NCBI GenBank assembly: GCA_018402235.1
Contig: JAGYJJ010000002.1
Coordinates: forward strand, 1 to 64,000
Length of the DNA stretch: 64,000 nucleotides
Direction of reading: 5' to 3'
From: Candidatus Nanopelagicales bacterium
Lineage (GTDB): Bacteria > Actinomycetota > Actinomycetes > S36-B12
A program made the position numbers and the translations under genes. The notes beneath the pieces were generated by a model. That model searched no databases and was not told the DNA's origin. It saw only the letters and a program-made list of their open reading frames with translations. Positions 25,082 through 34,723 of the stretch are shown here, piece after piece. Within the stretch, counting starts at the first letter, position 1. Every line of letters starts with the position of its first letter.

Positions 25082-26518
25082 TTAGGAGTTGAGGTCGATC
25101 ATCACGTGCTTGATGCGCGTGTAATCCTCGAAGCCGTACATCGACAAGTCCTTGCCATAACCGGAATGCTTGAAGCCGCCGTGCGGCATTTCGGCAACCA
25201 GCGGAATATGGGTGTTCACCCACACTGTGCCGAAGTTCAAGCCTTTGGCCATCCGCATCGCTCGGCCAATGTCCTTAGTCCACACACTCGATGCCAGCCC
25301 GTACTCCACGCCGTTGGCCCAGCGCAGTGCCTCGTCCTCATCGCTGAAGCGCTGAATAGTGATGACCGGGCCAAAGATCTCGTTTTGGATCATTTCGTCG
25401 TCTTGCTTCAAGTTCGCAACCACCGTGGGCTCAACGAAGAAGCCCCGATTTCCCTGACGCACACCGCCGGCCACAACCTCGGCATGCTTAGGCGCACGCT
25501 CCAAGAAACCCAGCACTCGCTCAAGCTGATTGACGTTGTTGACCGGCGGAACCATCGCCTCGCCGCCAGGACCGTCTTCGAACGTGGTGGCAGTACCCTT
25601 CGCCTGCTCTGCCATCGCAGCTACGAAATCGTCGTAGATCTTCGGAGCCACCAGCATGCGGGTTGCCGCTGTGCAGTCCTGGCCGGCGTTGAAGTAGCCG
25701 GCAACTGCCAGCCACTCCGCTGCAGCAGCAACGTCGGCGTCGTCGAAAATCACCACGGGTGCCTTGCCACCGAGCTCAAGGTGCACGCGCTTGACGTCCT
25801 TCGCTGCGGACTCAGCCACCTGCATTCCCGCACGCACCGATCCGGTGATCGCCACCATCTGCGGGGTGGGGTGCTCCACCAACGTGCGACCGGTGTCGCG
25901 ATCACCGCACACCACGTTCAAGACACCCGGCGGAAGCGCATCGGCTTCGTGGAAAATCTGCGCCATCCTCACCGTTGAGGCAGGCGTCGTGTCGCTGGGC
26001 TTCAGAACGACAGTGTTGCCCGCGGCAATCGCCGGGGCGAACTTCCATACGGCCATCATCATCGGGTAGTTCCACGGCGCGACCTGTCCGATCACGCCAA
26101 TCGGTTCACGGCGGATGATCGAGGTGAAACCACTCATGTACTCGCCGGCCGAGCGACCCTCGAGAACTCGAGCTGCGCCGGCGAAGAACCGGATCTGATC
26201 GACCATCGGCGGAATCTCCTCCGATGCTGTAACAGCAAGCGGCTTGCCGGTGTTCTGGCTCTCCAGCGCGATGAGCTCATCGGCATGCGATTCGATGGCG
26301 TCGGCCATCTTCAGCAAAGCCGCTTGGCGTTCGCTGGGCGTTGTGTTTCCCCAGGTCTCGAAGGCTTTGGCTGCCGCACTGTAGGCGGCATCCACATCAG
26401 GAGAGGTCGACACCGGCGCGCTCGCGAACACCTCGCCAGTAGTGGGGTCGATCAGGTCGCTGGTGCCGCCCTCAACCGCGTCCACGCTGCTACCGTCGAT
26501 GAAATTGCGGATCTTCAC
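25082..26518 (-). CDS. Aldehyde dehydrogenase, gamma-aminobutyraldehyde type (second copy)
   Basis: The 478-residue enzyme has Asn150 (APWNYP), Glu248 (LELGGK) and Cys282 (GQDCTAAT). It shares long motifs with the enzyme at 8177-9658 and matches the aminobutyraldehyde dehydrogenase type. It is divergent from an Lrp-type regulator and an amine-degradation operon that includes glutaryl-CoA dehydrogenase. Five-carbon 5-aminopentanal is therefore a plausible substrate beside 4-aminobutanal. The ATG has GGAGG upstream. Confidence 0.87.
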   Translation of the reverse strand: MKIRNFIDGSSVDAVEGGTSDLIDPTTGEVFASAPVSTSPDVDAAYSAAAKAFETWGNTTPSERQAALLKMADAIESHADELIALESQNTGKPLAVTASEEIPPMVDQIRFFAGAARVLEGRSAGEYMSGFTSIIRREPIGVIGQVAPWNYPMMMAVWKFAPAIAAGNTVVLKPSDTTPASTVRMAQIFHEADALPPGVLNVVCGDRDTGRTLVEHPTPQMVAITGSVRAGMQVAESAAKDVKRVHLELGGKAPVVIFDDADVAAAAEWLAVAGYFNAGQDCTAATRMLVAPKIYDDFVAAMAEQAKGTATTFEDGPGGEAMVPPVNNVNQLERVLGFLERAPKHAEVVAGGVRQGNRGFFVEPTVVANLKQDDEMIQNEIFGPVITIQRFSDEDEALRWANGVEYGLASSVWTKDIGRAMRMAKGLNFGTVWVNTHIPLVAEMPHGGFKHSGYGKDLSMYGFEDYTRIKHVMIDLNS

Positions 26519-26603
26519 GAAAGGCCTCCTCGGCGAGTCCTGGGCAATAGCCTCACGCTAAAGGAGATCGGCACTTTTCGATAGCCAAAAGCCACCATCT
26601 ATA

Positions 26604-26623
26604 CGAAATTCGATGCATTTTCG
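26604..26623. promoter_or_regulatory. Dyad CGAAA-N10-TTTCG in the divergent promoter region
   Basis: In the A/T-rich gap between the aldehyde dehydrogenase and the Lrp gene, CGAAA and TTTCG form a short dyad. Several related TTTTCG and CGAAA half-sites lie within 50 bp. It is a candidate site for the Lrp-type regulator, supported by placement only. Confidence 0.3.
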
Positions 26624-26678
26624 CTTCATTGCCACTGATTCGCTTGCTATTCGCGGCCGTCTGGGGAAAAGTGGAGAC

Positions 26679-27164
26679 ATGCCCACCAAGGCACCCACCG
26701 AGGCACCCACCAAGGCACCGGTTCTCGATGACGTCTCCAAGGCGATCATCGAGCAACTCCAACAAGATGGCCGACGCTCGTACGGCTCGATCGGCAAAGT
26801 GGTCGGGCTGTCCGAGGCGGCCGTTCGCCAACGGGTCCAACGCATGCTGGACTCAGGGGTCATGCAGATAGTGGCCGTGACAGACCCCATGCAGGTCGGC
26901 TTCCCGCGGGAGGCGATGGTGGGCATCACAGTTTCGGGGGATATCGAGCAGGTGGCCGAGCATCTTGAGCGCCTCTCGGAGGTCAACTACCTGGTGATCT
27001 GCGCCGGGGGGTTCGACATCCTGGCCGAAGTGCTCGCCGAAGACGACGACCATCTACTGACCGTCATTAATGATCAGATTCGCTCATTACCCGGAGTGCT
27101 TCGCGCCGAGGCCTTCGTTTACCTGAAGTTACGCAAACAGATATACACCTGGGGAACACGATGA
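26679..27164 (+). CDS. Lrp/AsnC-family transcriptional regulator
   Basis: The protein has 161 residues when started at ATG 26679, which has GTGGAGAC upstream. It has a winged helix (LDDVSKAIIEQLQQDG then GLSEAAVRQRVQRMLDSG) and a C-terminal ligand-binding domain. The N-terminus carries a short repeat, TKAPTEAPTKAP, encoded by near-identical 12-bp units. It overlaps the aminotransferase gene by ATGA. It probably controls this amine or amino-acid degradation operon. Confidence 0.88.
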   Translation: MPTKAPTEAPTKAPVLDDVSKAIIEQLQQDGRRSYGSIGKVVGLSEAAVRQRVQRMLDSGVMQIVAVTDPMQVGFPREAMVGITVSGDIEQVAEHLERLSEVNYLVICAGGFDILAEVLAEDDDHLLTVINDQIRSLPGVLRAEAFVYLKLRKQIYTWGTR

Positions 27165-28561
27165 CAACAACACCGCAAGACATCACCGAGTCCGGTTACG
27201 ACTCCATGGCAGAAGCTGCCCGCGAGCACCTGTGGATGCACTTCACGCGCCACTCGGTGTATTACTCCGGCGGACACGTGCCCGTCATCGTCAAGGGGGA
27301 AGGCGCCTACATCTGGGACGACCAAGGCAATAAGTACTTCGATGGCCTGTCCGGGTTGTTCGTGGGGCAACTTGGTCATGGCCGCAAGGAACTCGCGGCC
27401 GCTGCGGCGAAACAAGCCGAGGAACTGGCGTTCTTCCCAATCTGGTCCTACGCCCACCCCGGCGCGATCAAACTCGCTGAGCGCCTTGCCTCCTACGCCC
27501 CGGGCGATCTGAACCGCGTGTTCTTCACCTCCGGCGGCGGCGAAGCAGTAGAGACCGCATGGAAGCTCGCCAAGCAGTACTTCAAGATGACCGGCAAGCC
27601 AACCAAACACAAGGTGATCAGCCGAGCCATCGCCTACCACGGCACACCGCACGGAGCGCTCAGTATCACTGGCATCCCTCCGGCCAAGGTGCCCTTCGAG
27701 CCGCTGGTACCGGGCGGTGTGAAGGTTCCGAATACCAACTTCTACCGAGCGCCCGAGGAATACCGCTACGACGAGAAGGCCTTCGGGCTATGGGCGGCAA
27801 ACCGCATCGCCGAGGCCATCGAGTTCGAAGGACCGGACAGCGTGGCTGCAGTGTTCGTTGAGCCTGTTCAAAACTCCGGGGGCTGCTTTCCTCCCCCACC
27901 CGGATACCTCGAGCGCGTGCGCGAGATCTGCGATGAGTACGACGTCTTGATGGTCGCCGACGAAACCATCACCGCTTTTGGCCGGATCGGCGACATGTTC
28001 GCCATGAATCGCTTCGGCGTAACGCCGGACATCATCACCTGCGCTAAAGGAATGACCAGCGGCTACGCCCCCATGGGAGCGATGATCGCCAGCGACCGAC
28101 TCTTCGAACCGTTCAAGGACGGCACCAACGCGTTCCTCCACGGCTACACCTGGGGAGGCCACCCTGTCGGGGCTGCCGTTGCCCTGGCGAACCTGGACAT
28201 CTTTGAGCGTGAGGGCATTAACGAACACGTCCGCGAGAACGAGGGCAAATTCCGGCAAACCCTCGAAAAATTAAAGGACCTACCCATCGTGGGAGATGTT
28301 CGTGGTGCTGGCTACTTCTATGGCATCGAACTCGTGAAAGACAAGGAGACCAGGGAGTCGTTCAACGACGATGAATCCGAGCGATTGCTGCGCGGCTTCT
28401 TGTCCAAGGCCTTGTTCGACAACGGGTTGTACTGCCGCGCTGATGACCGCGGCGATCCAGTGATCCAACTCGCTCCCCCACTCATCATTGGTCAACCGGA
28501 GTTCGATGAGATCGAAAGAATTCTGCGAAAGGTGCTGACCGAGGCATGGTCGATCCTGTAA
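27161..28561 (+). CDS. Class III omega-aminotransferase (putrescine/cadaverine or beta-alanine:pyruvate type)
   Basis: The 466-residue PLP enzyme has Asp267 (VADETITAFGR) and the PLP-lysine Lys296 (ITCAKGMTSGYAPMGA). It has the SpuC/omega-amino-acid:pyruvate aminotransferase look. It would move an amino group from a diamine or omega-amino acid to pyruvate or oxoglutarate. Two local roles are possible: making aminoaldehydes for the aldehyde dehydrogenase at 25082, or making malonate semialdehyde from beta-alanine for MmsA at 17132. Sequence alone does not decide. Confidence 0.87.
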   Translation: MTTTPQDITESGYDSMAEAAREHLWMHFTRHSVYYSGGHVPVIVKGEGAYIWDDQGNKYFDGLSGLFVGQLGHGRKELAAAAAKQAEELAFFPIWSYAHPGAIKLAERLASYAPGDLNRVFFTSGGGEAVETAWKLAKQYFKMTGKPTKHKVISRAIAYHGTPHGALSITGIPPAKVPFEPLVPGGVKVPNTNFYRAPEEYRYDEKAFGLWAANRIAEAIEFEGPDSVAAVFVEPVQNSGGCFPPPPGYLERVREICDEYDVLMVADETITAFGRIGDMFAMNRFGVTPDIITCAKGMTSGYAPMGAMIASDRLFEPFKDGTNAFLHGYTWGGHPVGAAVALANLDIFEREGINEHVRENEGKFRQTLEKLKDLPIVGDVRGAGYFYGIELVKDKETRESFNDDESERLLRGFLSKALFDNGLYCRADDRGDPVIQLAPPLIIGQPEFDEIERILRKVLTEAWSIL

Positions 28562-29211
28562 CCGGGTCCTTGAGCGCCCGAACAAAGATTCGCCGGCTTC
28601 CGGACAAGGCAGTTACCGAACGATCGGCACTTGATTCGATCCTCGACGAAGGATTGGTCGCGCACGTAGGCATCATTGATGGCGAGCAGCCGTTCGTGCT
28701 ACCAGTTGGCTATGCCCGACGCGGCGATGAAGTGATCGTGCATGGCTCTAGCGGATCACGACTCTTTCGAGCCCTCGCAGATGGTGCACCAGCATGCTTG
28801 ACGGTCACTTTGCTCGACGGTTTGGTCTATGCGCGCAGCGCGTTTGAATCCAGCATGAACTACCGCTCGGCGATGATCCTCGGATCCACGCACCGCCTCA
28901 CCGGCGATGACGAACTCGATGCCCTTCGCGTTCTTAGTGATCATCTCCTACCTGGCCGCTGGGATGAAGCACGCCAGCCGAGCAAAAAGGAACGGGTCGC
29001 AACCATCACCGTGGCACTGCCGCTCACCGAGTGGTCGGTCAAGGTGAGCGAGGGCGCCCCCGATGACGACCCCAGCGACTTACAGAACGAACCCTGGCGA
29101 AGCATCTGGGCTGGGCACGTGCCCCTGACCCAGGTGATGCTCCCGGCCGTTACTGATCAGTACGTTCCGGGAAATGTTCCGGTACCGGACTATGTCCAGC
29201 AACGCTTATGA
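28546..29211 (+). CDS. Pyridoxamine-5'-phosphate-oxidase-like split-barrel protein
   Basis: The 221-residue protein has the FMN-binding split-barrel pattern of the PNPOx superfamily (GLVAHVGIIDGEQPFVLPVGYAR; later CLTVTLLDGLVYARSAFESSMNYRSAMILG). It overlaps the aminotransferase gene by 16 bp and the FAD oxidase by ATGA, so it belongs to the operon. Its function is unknown. A flavin- or haem-binding redox or repair role is possible. Confidence 0.8.
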   Translation: MVDPVTGSLSARTKIRRLPDKAVTERSALDSILDEGLVAHVGIIDGEQPFVLPVGYARRGDEVIVHGSSGSRLFRALADGAPACLTVTLLDGLVYARSAFESSMNYRSAMILGSTHRLTGDDELDALRVLSDHLLPGRWDEARQPSKKERVATITVALPLTEWSVKVSEGAPDDDPSDLQNEPWRSIWAGHVPLTQVMLPAVTDQYVPGNVPVPDYVQQRL

Positions 29212-30599
29212 CCAGCGCCTCGGACATGCTGGATCGAGTTCTGTGGTGGGACGCACTCCCCGAGCAGTTGCGTGAACCCCTGGGTGAACCCCTCGTTGGC
29301 CAGGTGGATGCCGATGTCGCGATCATCGGCGCTGGATACACAGGCCTGTGGACCGCCTACTACCTCCAACAGCAAGTTCCCAGCCTGCGCATAGCGATCG
29401 TGGAAAAGCACATCGCCGGTTATGGCGCTAGCGGCCGCAACGGTGGTTGGGCTTCGGCGCTCTTTCCCCAGGACCACGAGGCAATTGCCAAACGTGCGGG
29501 TCTACCTGCAGCAATCGCGATGCAGCAAGCCATGAACCACAGCGTCGATGAAATTGGTCGCGTGGCCGCGGATCACGGCTGGGACATCGACTGGGCCAAA
29601 GGCGGCACGATCGTCGCGGCGCGAAGCCTCGCCCAGTGGAACGCAATGCGTGAACGAGAGGCGCACCTGCGTGCCGCAGGCATCGACTCCGATGAACGCT
29701 TACTGGATGCACAGCAAACGCTCGACATGATGCACGCCACCGATGTGGTGGGGGGCGTGTACACACCACACTGCGCGGCCATCCAGCCAGCGAAACTGGT
29801 ACGCCACCTTGCCCAACATGTGGTCGAATCGGGTGCGCAGCTTTTTGAGACCAGCCCTGCCCTCGCGGTGGAACCGGGAATCGTGCGCACTCCCACCGGC
29901 AGCGTCCGTGCTCGGTACGTGATCCGAGCAACCGAGGGCTACACCGCCGAAATCCCCGGACAGCGCCGCACGTTGCTGCCGTTCTATTCGCTGATGGTTG
30001 CCACCGAGCCGCTCCCGGAGAGCACCTGGGATCAGATCGGACTGGCAGACCGACCCACATTCTCCGACGGTCGCCATCTGGTGATCTACGGCCAGCGCAC
30101 TGCCGACAATCGGCTCGCCTTCGGTGGACGCGGCGCCCCCTACACCTTCGGTTCCAAGATCCAGTCCCAAACCGAACTCGATGGCCGCATCCACCGAATG
30201 CTCGAGGCGACATTGGTCGATCTGTTCCCGGTCGTGCGGCAGCACCGCTTCACGCATGCGTGGGGCGGCACGCTTGGTATCTCCCGTGATTGGTGGGCCT
30301 CGGTGGGCCTTGACCCGGTGACCGGCATGGGCTGGGCCGGTGGCTACGTGGGCGATGGCGTGGGCACCTCCAACCTCGCTGGTCGAACGCTGGCGGCACT
30401 CATCGCGGGGCGCACCGGCGATCCCCTACTAACGCTGCCCTGGGTAGACCACCGGTCACGTGCATGGGAGCCAGAACCCCTGCGTTGGGCCGCCACCACC
30501 ATCGGGCTCAAGGCCACCGAAGCCGCCGACGCGATCGAATCCAAGACCGGCAAGCCGTCGGTTTTCGGACGACTCGTCGGCTCCCTCACCGGCCACTAA
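29208..30599 (+). CDS. FAD-dependent amine oxidoreductase (PuuB/DadA-like, second copy)
   Basis: The 463-residue flavoprotein has the FAD motif GAGYTGLW near residue 42, GYGASGRNGGW and a C-terminal GYVGDGVGTSNLAGR. It is a relative of the oxidase at 2210-3628. Starting from ATGA overlap, it is translated together with the upstream genes. It probably oxidises a diamine, its gamma-glutamyl derivative or an amino acid to the aldehyde. Confidence 0.83.
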   Translation: MTSASDMLDRVLWWDALPEQLREPLGEPLVGQVDADVAIIGAGYTGLWTAYYLQQQVPSLRIAIVEKHIAGYGASGRNGGWASALFPQDHEAIAKRAGLPAAIAMQQAMNHSVDEIGRVAADHGWDIDWAKGGTIVAARSLAQWNAMREREAHLRAAGIDSDERLLDAQQTLDMMHATDVVGGVYTPHCAAIQPAKLVRHLAQHVVESGAQLFETSPALAVEPGIVRTPTGSVRARYVIRATEGYTAEIPGQRRTLLPFYSLMVATEPLPESTWDQIGLADRPTFSDGRHLVIYGQRTADNRLAFGGRGAPYTFGSKIQSQTELDGRIHRMLEATLVDLFPVVRQHRFTHAWGGTLGISRDWWASVGLDPVTGMGWAGGYVGDGVGTSNLAGRTLAALIAGRTGDPLLTLPWVDHRSRAWEPEPLRWAATTIGLKATEAADAIESKTGKPSVFGRLVGSLTGH

Positions 30600-30625
30600 C
30601 CTGATAGCAACGACGGGAGAGTCCC

Positions 30626-31801
30626 ATGAACCAACACGGCACGCATCCACTCGATCTCATCGCCTTCGACGATCTGCTCAGCGAAGAAGAGCGCAGCATC
30701 CAAGATGTGACGCGCACGATTGTGGACGACGTCGTTCGTCCCAAAGTGGCCCACTGGTGGGAAGAAGGTGAGGTCCCGGCACGGGACTTGATGGCCGCTT
30801 TCGGTGAAGCCGGATTGTTGGGCATGCATCTTGAGGGCTACGGCTGCGCGGGAACAACCGCCACGGCCTACGGGCTTGCCGCCATGGAACTCGAGGCGGG
30901 CGACTCTGGCATTCGTTCGATGGTGAGCGTGCAAGGTTCGTTGGCGATGTATGCGATCCATCGTTTTGGTAGCGAGGAGCAACGTGAGCGCTGGCTACCG
31001 GGCCTAGCAAAGGGAAGCCTCATCGGCTGCTTTGGACTAACCGAAGCCGACGCGGGCTCCAACCCCTCATCGATGCGCACTCGAGCGCGTCAAGACGGCA
31101 GCGACTGGGTGCTCGATGGCAGCAAGATGTGGATCACCAACGGATCGGTGGCCGACGTTGCGATCGTATGGGCGCAGACCGACCACGGCATCCGAGGCTT
31201 CGTGGTTCCCACGGACACTGCAGGATTCCAGGCGAACGTGGTGCACCACAAGGTTTCCCTGCGGGCATCCGTTACCAGCGAATTGGTTTTTCGCGACATG
31301 CGTCTGCCGGCCGAAGCGGTGCTGCCCGATGTGACCGGACTCAAAGGTCCCTTGAGTTGCTTGAATGAAGCTCGATTCGGGATCGTCTTCGGCACCATGG
31401 GTGCAGCTCGCGAGTGTTTGGAAACAGCCCTTCGGTATGCCGAAGAACGTGAGCAGTTCGACAAACCAATCGGGGCCTTTCAACTCACCCAGAAGAAGCT
31501 CGTCGATATGACACTGGAACTTGATAAAGGCATGTTGCTCGCACTTCACCTAGGGCGCCTCAAAGATTCCGGGAAGATTACCCCTGAGCAGATCAGCGTG
31601 GGCAAACTCAATAATGCACGTGAGGCGCTCACGATTGCACGCGAATGTCGATCAATTCTGGGCGGGAACGGAATCACCCTGGAGTATCCGGTGATCCGGC
31701 ACATGAACAATCTGGAATCGGTGTTCACCTACGAGGGCACGAATGAAATGCACACTCTGGTGGTCGGTCAGGCGCTGACCGGTATCCCGGCATTCCGGTG
31801 A
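30626..31801 (+). CDS. gcdH: Glutaryl-CoA dehydrogenase (acyl-CoA dehydrogenase family)
   Basis: The 391-residue flavoenzyme has the family pattern CFGLTEADAGSNP, MWITNG, and a C-terminal LGGNGITLEYPVIRHMNNLE segment with TYEGTNEMH, where Glu370 is the catalytic base. These segments fit glutaryl-CoA dehydrogenases better than straight-chain enzymes. It would convert glutaryl-CoA to crotonyl-CoA. This points to five-carbon substrates (lysine, cadaverine, 5-aminovalerate) for the whole operon. Confidence 0.83.
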   Translation: MNQHGTHPLDLIAFDDLLSEEERSIQDVTRTIVDDVVRPKVAHWWEEGEVPARDLMAAFGEAGLLGMHLEGYGCAGTTATAYGLAAMELEAGDSGIRSMVSVQGSLAMYAIHRFGSEEQRERWLPGLAKGSLIGCFGLTEADAGSNPSSMRTRARQDGSDWVLDGSKMWITNGSVADVAIVWAQTDHGIRGFVVPTDTAGFQANVVHHKVSLRASVTSELVFRDMRLPAEAVLPDVTGLKGPLSCLNEARFGIVFGTMGAARECLETALRYAEEREQFDKPIGAFQLTQKKLVDMTLELDKGMLLALHLGRLKDSGKITPEQISVGKLNNAREALTIARECRSILGGNGITLEYPVIRHMNNLESVFTYEGTNEMHTLVVGQALTGIPAFR

Positions 31802-31868
31802 GTGGTGCACTCGGCCTTCAACCACGGGTAAACGTCGGGGGCGCGAGTGTCGACACCAACCACTTTCA

Positions 31869-32135
31869 CTACTCGAGGGCGATTCGCTTGCGCCTGTTTT
31901 GCAACATGGCGAAAAGGAACAAAACCCCAGCAATTAGGAACAGTGCCCAGCCGAGCAGAGTTTCGAAGGCGAAAGTCTCAGCTATCCCAAGGTCAATCAC
32001 ATCCGAGATCAAGGTGATCAGACCCACACCGATGAACACCCCAGCCACGGCACCCATGATGATTTCGCCGTTCCATGCTGTCACGTACTGCCGAACCTCC
32101 GCGCGCGTCATGAATTGATCGTTGTCGTCCGTCAT
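31869..32135 (-). CDS. Small two-span membrane protein, unknown function
   Basis: Started at ATG 32135 (GGAGGTG 6-7 nt upstream), the protein has 88 residues. Two hydrophobic spans (IIMGAVAGVFIGVGLITLI and LLGWALFLIAGVLFLFAML) are separated by an acidic loop, and the C-terminus is basic (QNRRKRIALE). No family is recognised. It is convergent with gcdH and may stand alone. Confidence 0.72.
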   Translation of the reverse strand: MTDDNDQFMTRAEVRQYVTAWNGEIIMGAVAGVFIGVGLITLISDVIDLGIAETFAFETLLGWALFLIAGVLFLFAMLQNRRKRIALE

Positions 32136-32231
32136 GCAAGACACCTCCAGCTTTGTTCGCTATCGAACTTGCAGGCTAACGCTCGTTTCGCTGGCACCAC
32201 CCACTGCCGTGGATCTGTCCGACTATCGGGC

Positions 32232-34112
32232 TTATGTTTTCTGACGTAAAACGTCCACGAGCGCGTCGAGGACCGCAGGATCCTCAATAGTGCTCGGGAC
32301 TGGTTCATCGCGTCCAGCGGCGATTCCGCGCATGGTTCGGCGCAGGATCTTGCCCGAGCGAGTCTTCGGTAGCGCCGGCACGATCACCACTTCCTTGAAT
32401 GCCGCCACCGGCCCTATCTCCTCGCGTACCGATTGCACGATCCGCGCCTGCAACTCGTCTGGATCTGGATCCTCTCCCGCTTTCAACACTACGAAGGCAC
32501 GAGGAATCTGACCTTTCAGATCGTCGTGAACACCGATCACCGCACACTCGGCTACCGCAGGGTGCGCAGCTACCACGGCCTCCATCGACCCAGTTGAAAG
32601 CCGGTGGCCTGCCACGTTGATGACGTCGTCGGTGCGACCCATCACGTACAGGTAGCCGTCCTCGTCGAAGAATCCACCGTCACCGCTGGTGTAGTAGCCG
32701 GGGTGGTCGCTGAGGTAGGACGCGACGTAGCGATCATCGTCTCCCCACAAGGTGGGCAGCGTTCCTGGAGGAAGCGGCAGTTTGATGGCGATATCTCCCT
32801 CACCACCAACCGGCACGTCCTGGCTCGCCGGATCCAAGATCTGTACGTCGTACCCCGGTACCGGGAAACTCGGTGAACCCGACTTGATGGGTAAGGGTTC
32901 GAGGCCGCGTAGGTTCGCCGCAATCGGCCAACCGGTCTCGGTCTGCCACCAGTTGTCGATGATCGGCACGTGGAGGTGCCCACTCGCCCACTCGAAGGTG
33001 TCCGGATCCAGCCGCTCGCCGGCAAAGAAGAATGTTTCAAGGGAACCGACGTCGTACTTCACTAGATGCTCGGCATTCGGGTCTTCCTTTTTGATCGCAC
33101 GGATTGCCGTGGGCGCGGTAAAAACTGCCCTGACGCGATGCTGCTCAATCAACCGCCAGAAGGCACCGGCGTCGGGGGTGCCCACCGGCTTGCCCTCATA
33201 GAGCACGGTTGTTGCCCCGCTGATGAGTGGGGCGTAGACGATGTAGGAGTGACCGACCACCCATCCCACGTCCGATGCCGACCACCAGACATCGCCGGGA
33301 TTCATCCCGTAGACATGGCGAAAGGACCAGGCCATCGCCACGGCATGACCGCCGTTGTCGCGGACGATTCCCTTGGGCCTTCCGGTTGTTCCCGACGTGT
33401 ACAGGATGTAAAGCGGATCGGTTGCCGCAACCGATACTGGATCTGCTGGCACTGCCGAGGAAACGGCATCGTTCCAGTCCACATCGCGCGCCCCCAACTC
33501 CGCTGTGACCTGGGGGCGTTGGAACACGACCACTGCCTGCGGCGCATGTTCACTCATCTCGATGGCCGCATCAACAAGGGGTTTGTATTCGATGATTCGC
33601 GCGGGTTCAATACCGCAACTCGCCGTAAGGATCACCCGTGGCTTTGCGTCATCGATCCGGGCACTAAGTTCCGCGGGTGCAAAACCACCGAACACTACTG
33701 AGTGGACAGCCCCGATACGAGCACTTGCGAGCATGGCAACCACGGTTTGGGGAATCATCGGCATATAGATGACGACGCGATCCCCGTGACGCACCCCGAG
33801 GTCGGTCAAGACGCCCGCAAACCGCGCAACGTGATCGAGTAATTCGGCGTAGGTGATTGTCTGTTGAGTTTCGGTAAGAGGGCTGTCGTAGATGATGGCC
33901 GGTTGGTCTCCCCGACCATCGCGCACGTGACGATCGACTGCGTTGACGCAAGTATTTAGACGTGCATCAGGAAACCATCGATACAGCGGAGCCTGTGAAT
34001 CATCAAGAATGCGGGAAGGATACGTTTCCCAGTCGATGGCCTTAGCTGCTTCACGCCAGAAACTCTCCGGTTCGCGGATGCTCGCTTCGTAGGCTTCCCG
34101 ATAAGCACCCAT
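32232..34112 (-). CDS. prpE: Propionyl-CoA/acetyl-CoA synthetase
   Basis: This protein of about 626 residues is an AMP-forming acyl-CoA synthetase with P-loop YTSGTTGRPKG and a C-terminal INVAGHRLSTGSMEAVV. The catalytic lysine in PKTRSGKILRR is present, unlike in the orphan fragment at 9739. Length and the INVAGHRLSTG wording favour PrpE over Acs. The ATG at 34112 overlaps the stop of the ion-channel gene (TGATG). It activates propionate or acetate and would feed the same pools as MmsA. Confidence 0.85.
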   Translation of the reverse strand: MGAYREAYEASIREPESFWREAAKAIDWETYPSRILDDSQAPLYRWFPDARLNTCVNAVDRHVRDGRGDQPAIIYDSPLTETQQTITYAELLDHVARFAGVLTDLGVRHGDRVVIYMPMIPQTVVAMLASARIGAVHSVVFGGFAPAELSARIDDAKPRVILTASCGIEPARIIEYKPLVDAAIEMSEHAPQAVVVFQRPQVTAELGARDVDWNDAVSSAVPADPVSVAATDPLYILYTSGTTGRPKGIVRDNGGHAVAMAWSFRHVYGMNPGDVWWSASDVGWVVGHSYIVYAPLISGATTVLYEGKPVGTPDAGAFWRLIEQHRVRAVFTAPTAIRAIKKEDPNAEHLVKYDVGSLETFFFAGERLDPDTFEWASGHLHVPIIDNWWQTETGWPIAANLRGLEPLPIKSGSPSFPVPGYDVQILDPASQDVPVGGEGDIAIKLPLPPGTLPTLWGDDDRYVASYLSDHPGYYTSGDGGFFDEDGYLYVMGRTDDVINVAGHRLSTGSMEAVVAAHPAVAECAVIGVHDDLKGQIPRAFVVLKAGEDPDPDELQARIVQSVREEIGPVAAFKEVVIVPALPKTRSGKILRRTMRGIAAGRDEPVPSTIEDPAVLDALVDVLRQKT

Positions 34113-34711
34113 CACGCGTTTCCGTCTCCACCTGCTGCGTCCGCTTGTTCGCGTCGCTTCCCCTCGCGCGCCTGACGTGCTCGTTGTGCAGCTCCAGTGA
34201 ACACCTTGATGATGACAGCAAGGAAGCCCAGTCCGAGAGCCATTTGCAACATCACGATGAACCGCGCTGCGTCAGTAACCGCGGTGATATCTCCGAAGCC
34301 AACGGTAGCTAAAACGGTCAAGGTGAAGTAAGCGGCTGTGAAGTGAGTGATCGGCTCGGAGAAGGATCCGGGATTGTCGCCTTCGAGGATCACATAGATG
34401 GCACTGAAGATTGCGATGAACAGCCCGGCACTCAAGATGAGCGACTCTGCAGCTACCAGGCCCGGGCGCTTGGACTTCACCACGCGCTTAAGCTGCCACC
34501 GCAGAACCAACCCGTAGATGACCATGCCGATAAGCAACAGCGTGACCGGGATGGATATTCGTGGGTCGCTTTCTTCGGGAACCAGGCTCAGTACCCAGAA
34601 GATGAAAATCAGACCAAGGACAGTACGCAGCGCCGAGAAGATCACCTCGACCCACATAGGGCGATCAGTTTCGGTTACCAGGGATTCCTCCATGGCCGGT
34701 GAGTCTTCCAT
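34112..34711 (-). CDS. Two-TM-type potassium channel protein
   Basis: The 199-residue membrane protein has hydrophobic segments near 29-44, 52-70, 90-108 and 157-172 and a pore helix ending in the potassium selectivity filter TVGFGD (136-141). The C-terminal tail is basic and short, with no RCK domain, so gating is not obvious. It is translationally coupled to the acyl-CoA synthetase, an unusual pairing. Confidence 0.87.
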   Translation of the reverse strand: MEDSPAMEESLVTETDRPMWVEVIFSALRTVLGLIFIFWVLSLVPEESDPRISIPVTLLLIGMVIYGLVLRWQLKRVVKSKRPGLVAAESLILSAGLFIAIFSAIYVILEGDNPGSFSEPITHFTAAYFTLTVLATVGFGDITAVTDAARFIVMLQMALGLGFLAVIIKVFTGAAQRARQAREGKRREQADAAGGDGNA

Positions 34712-34723
34712 GAAACCCGATGA

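Noticed and set aside
25007-25978. Plus-strand frame starting inside the 70-bp palindrome
   Set aside because: It begins in repeat family A and then runs antisense to the aldehyde dehydrogenase. The same short peptide start appears at the other repeat copy only because the DNA is repeated.
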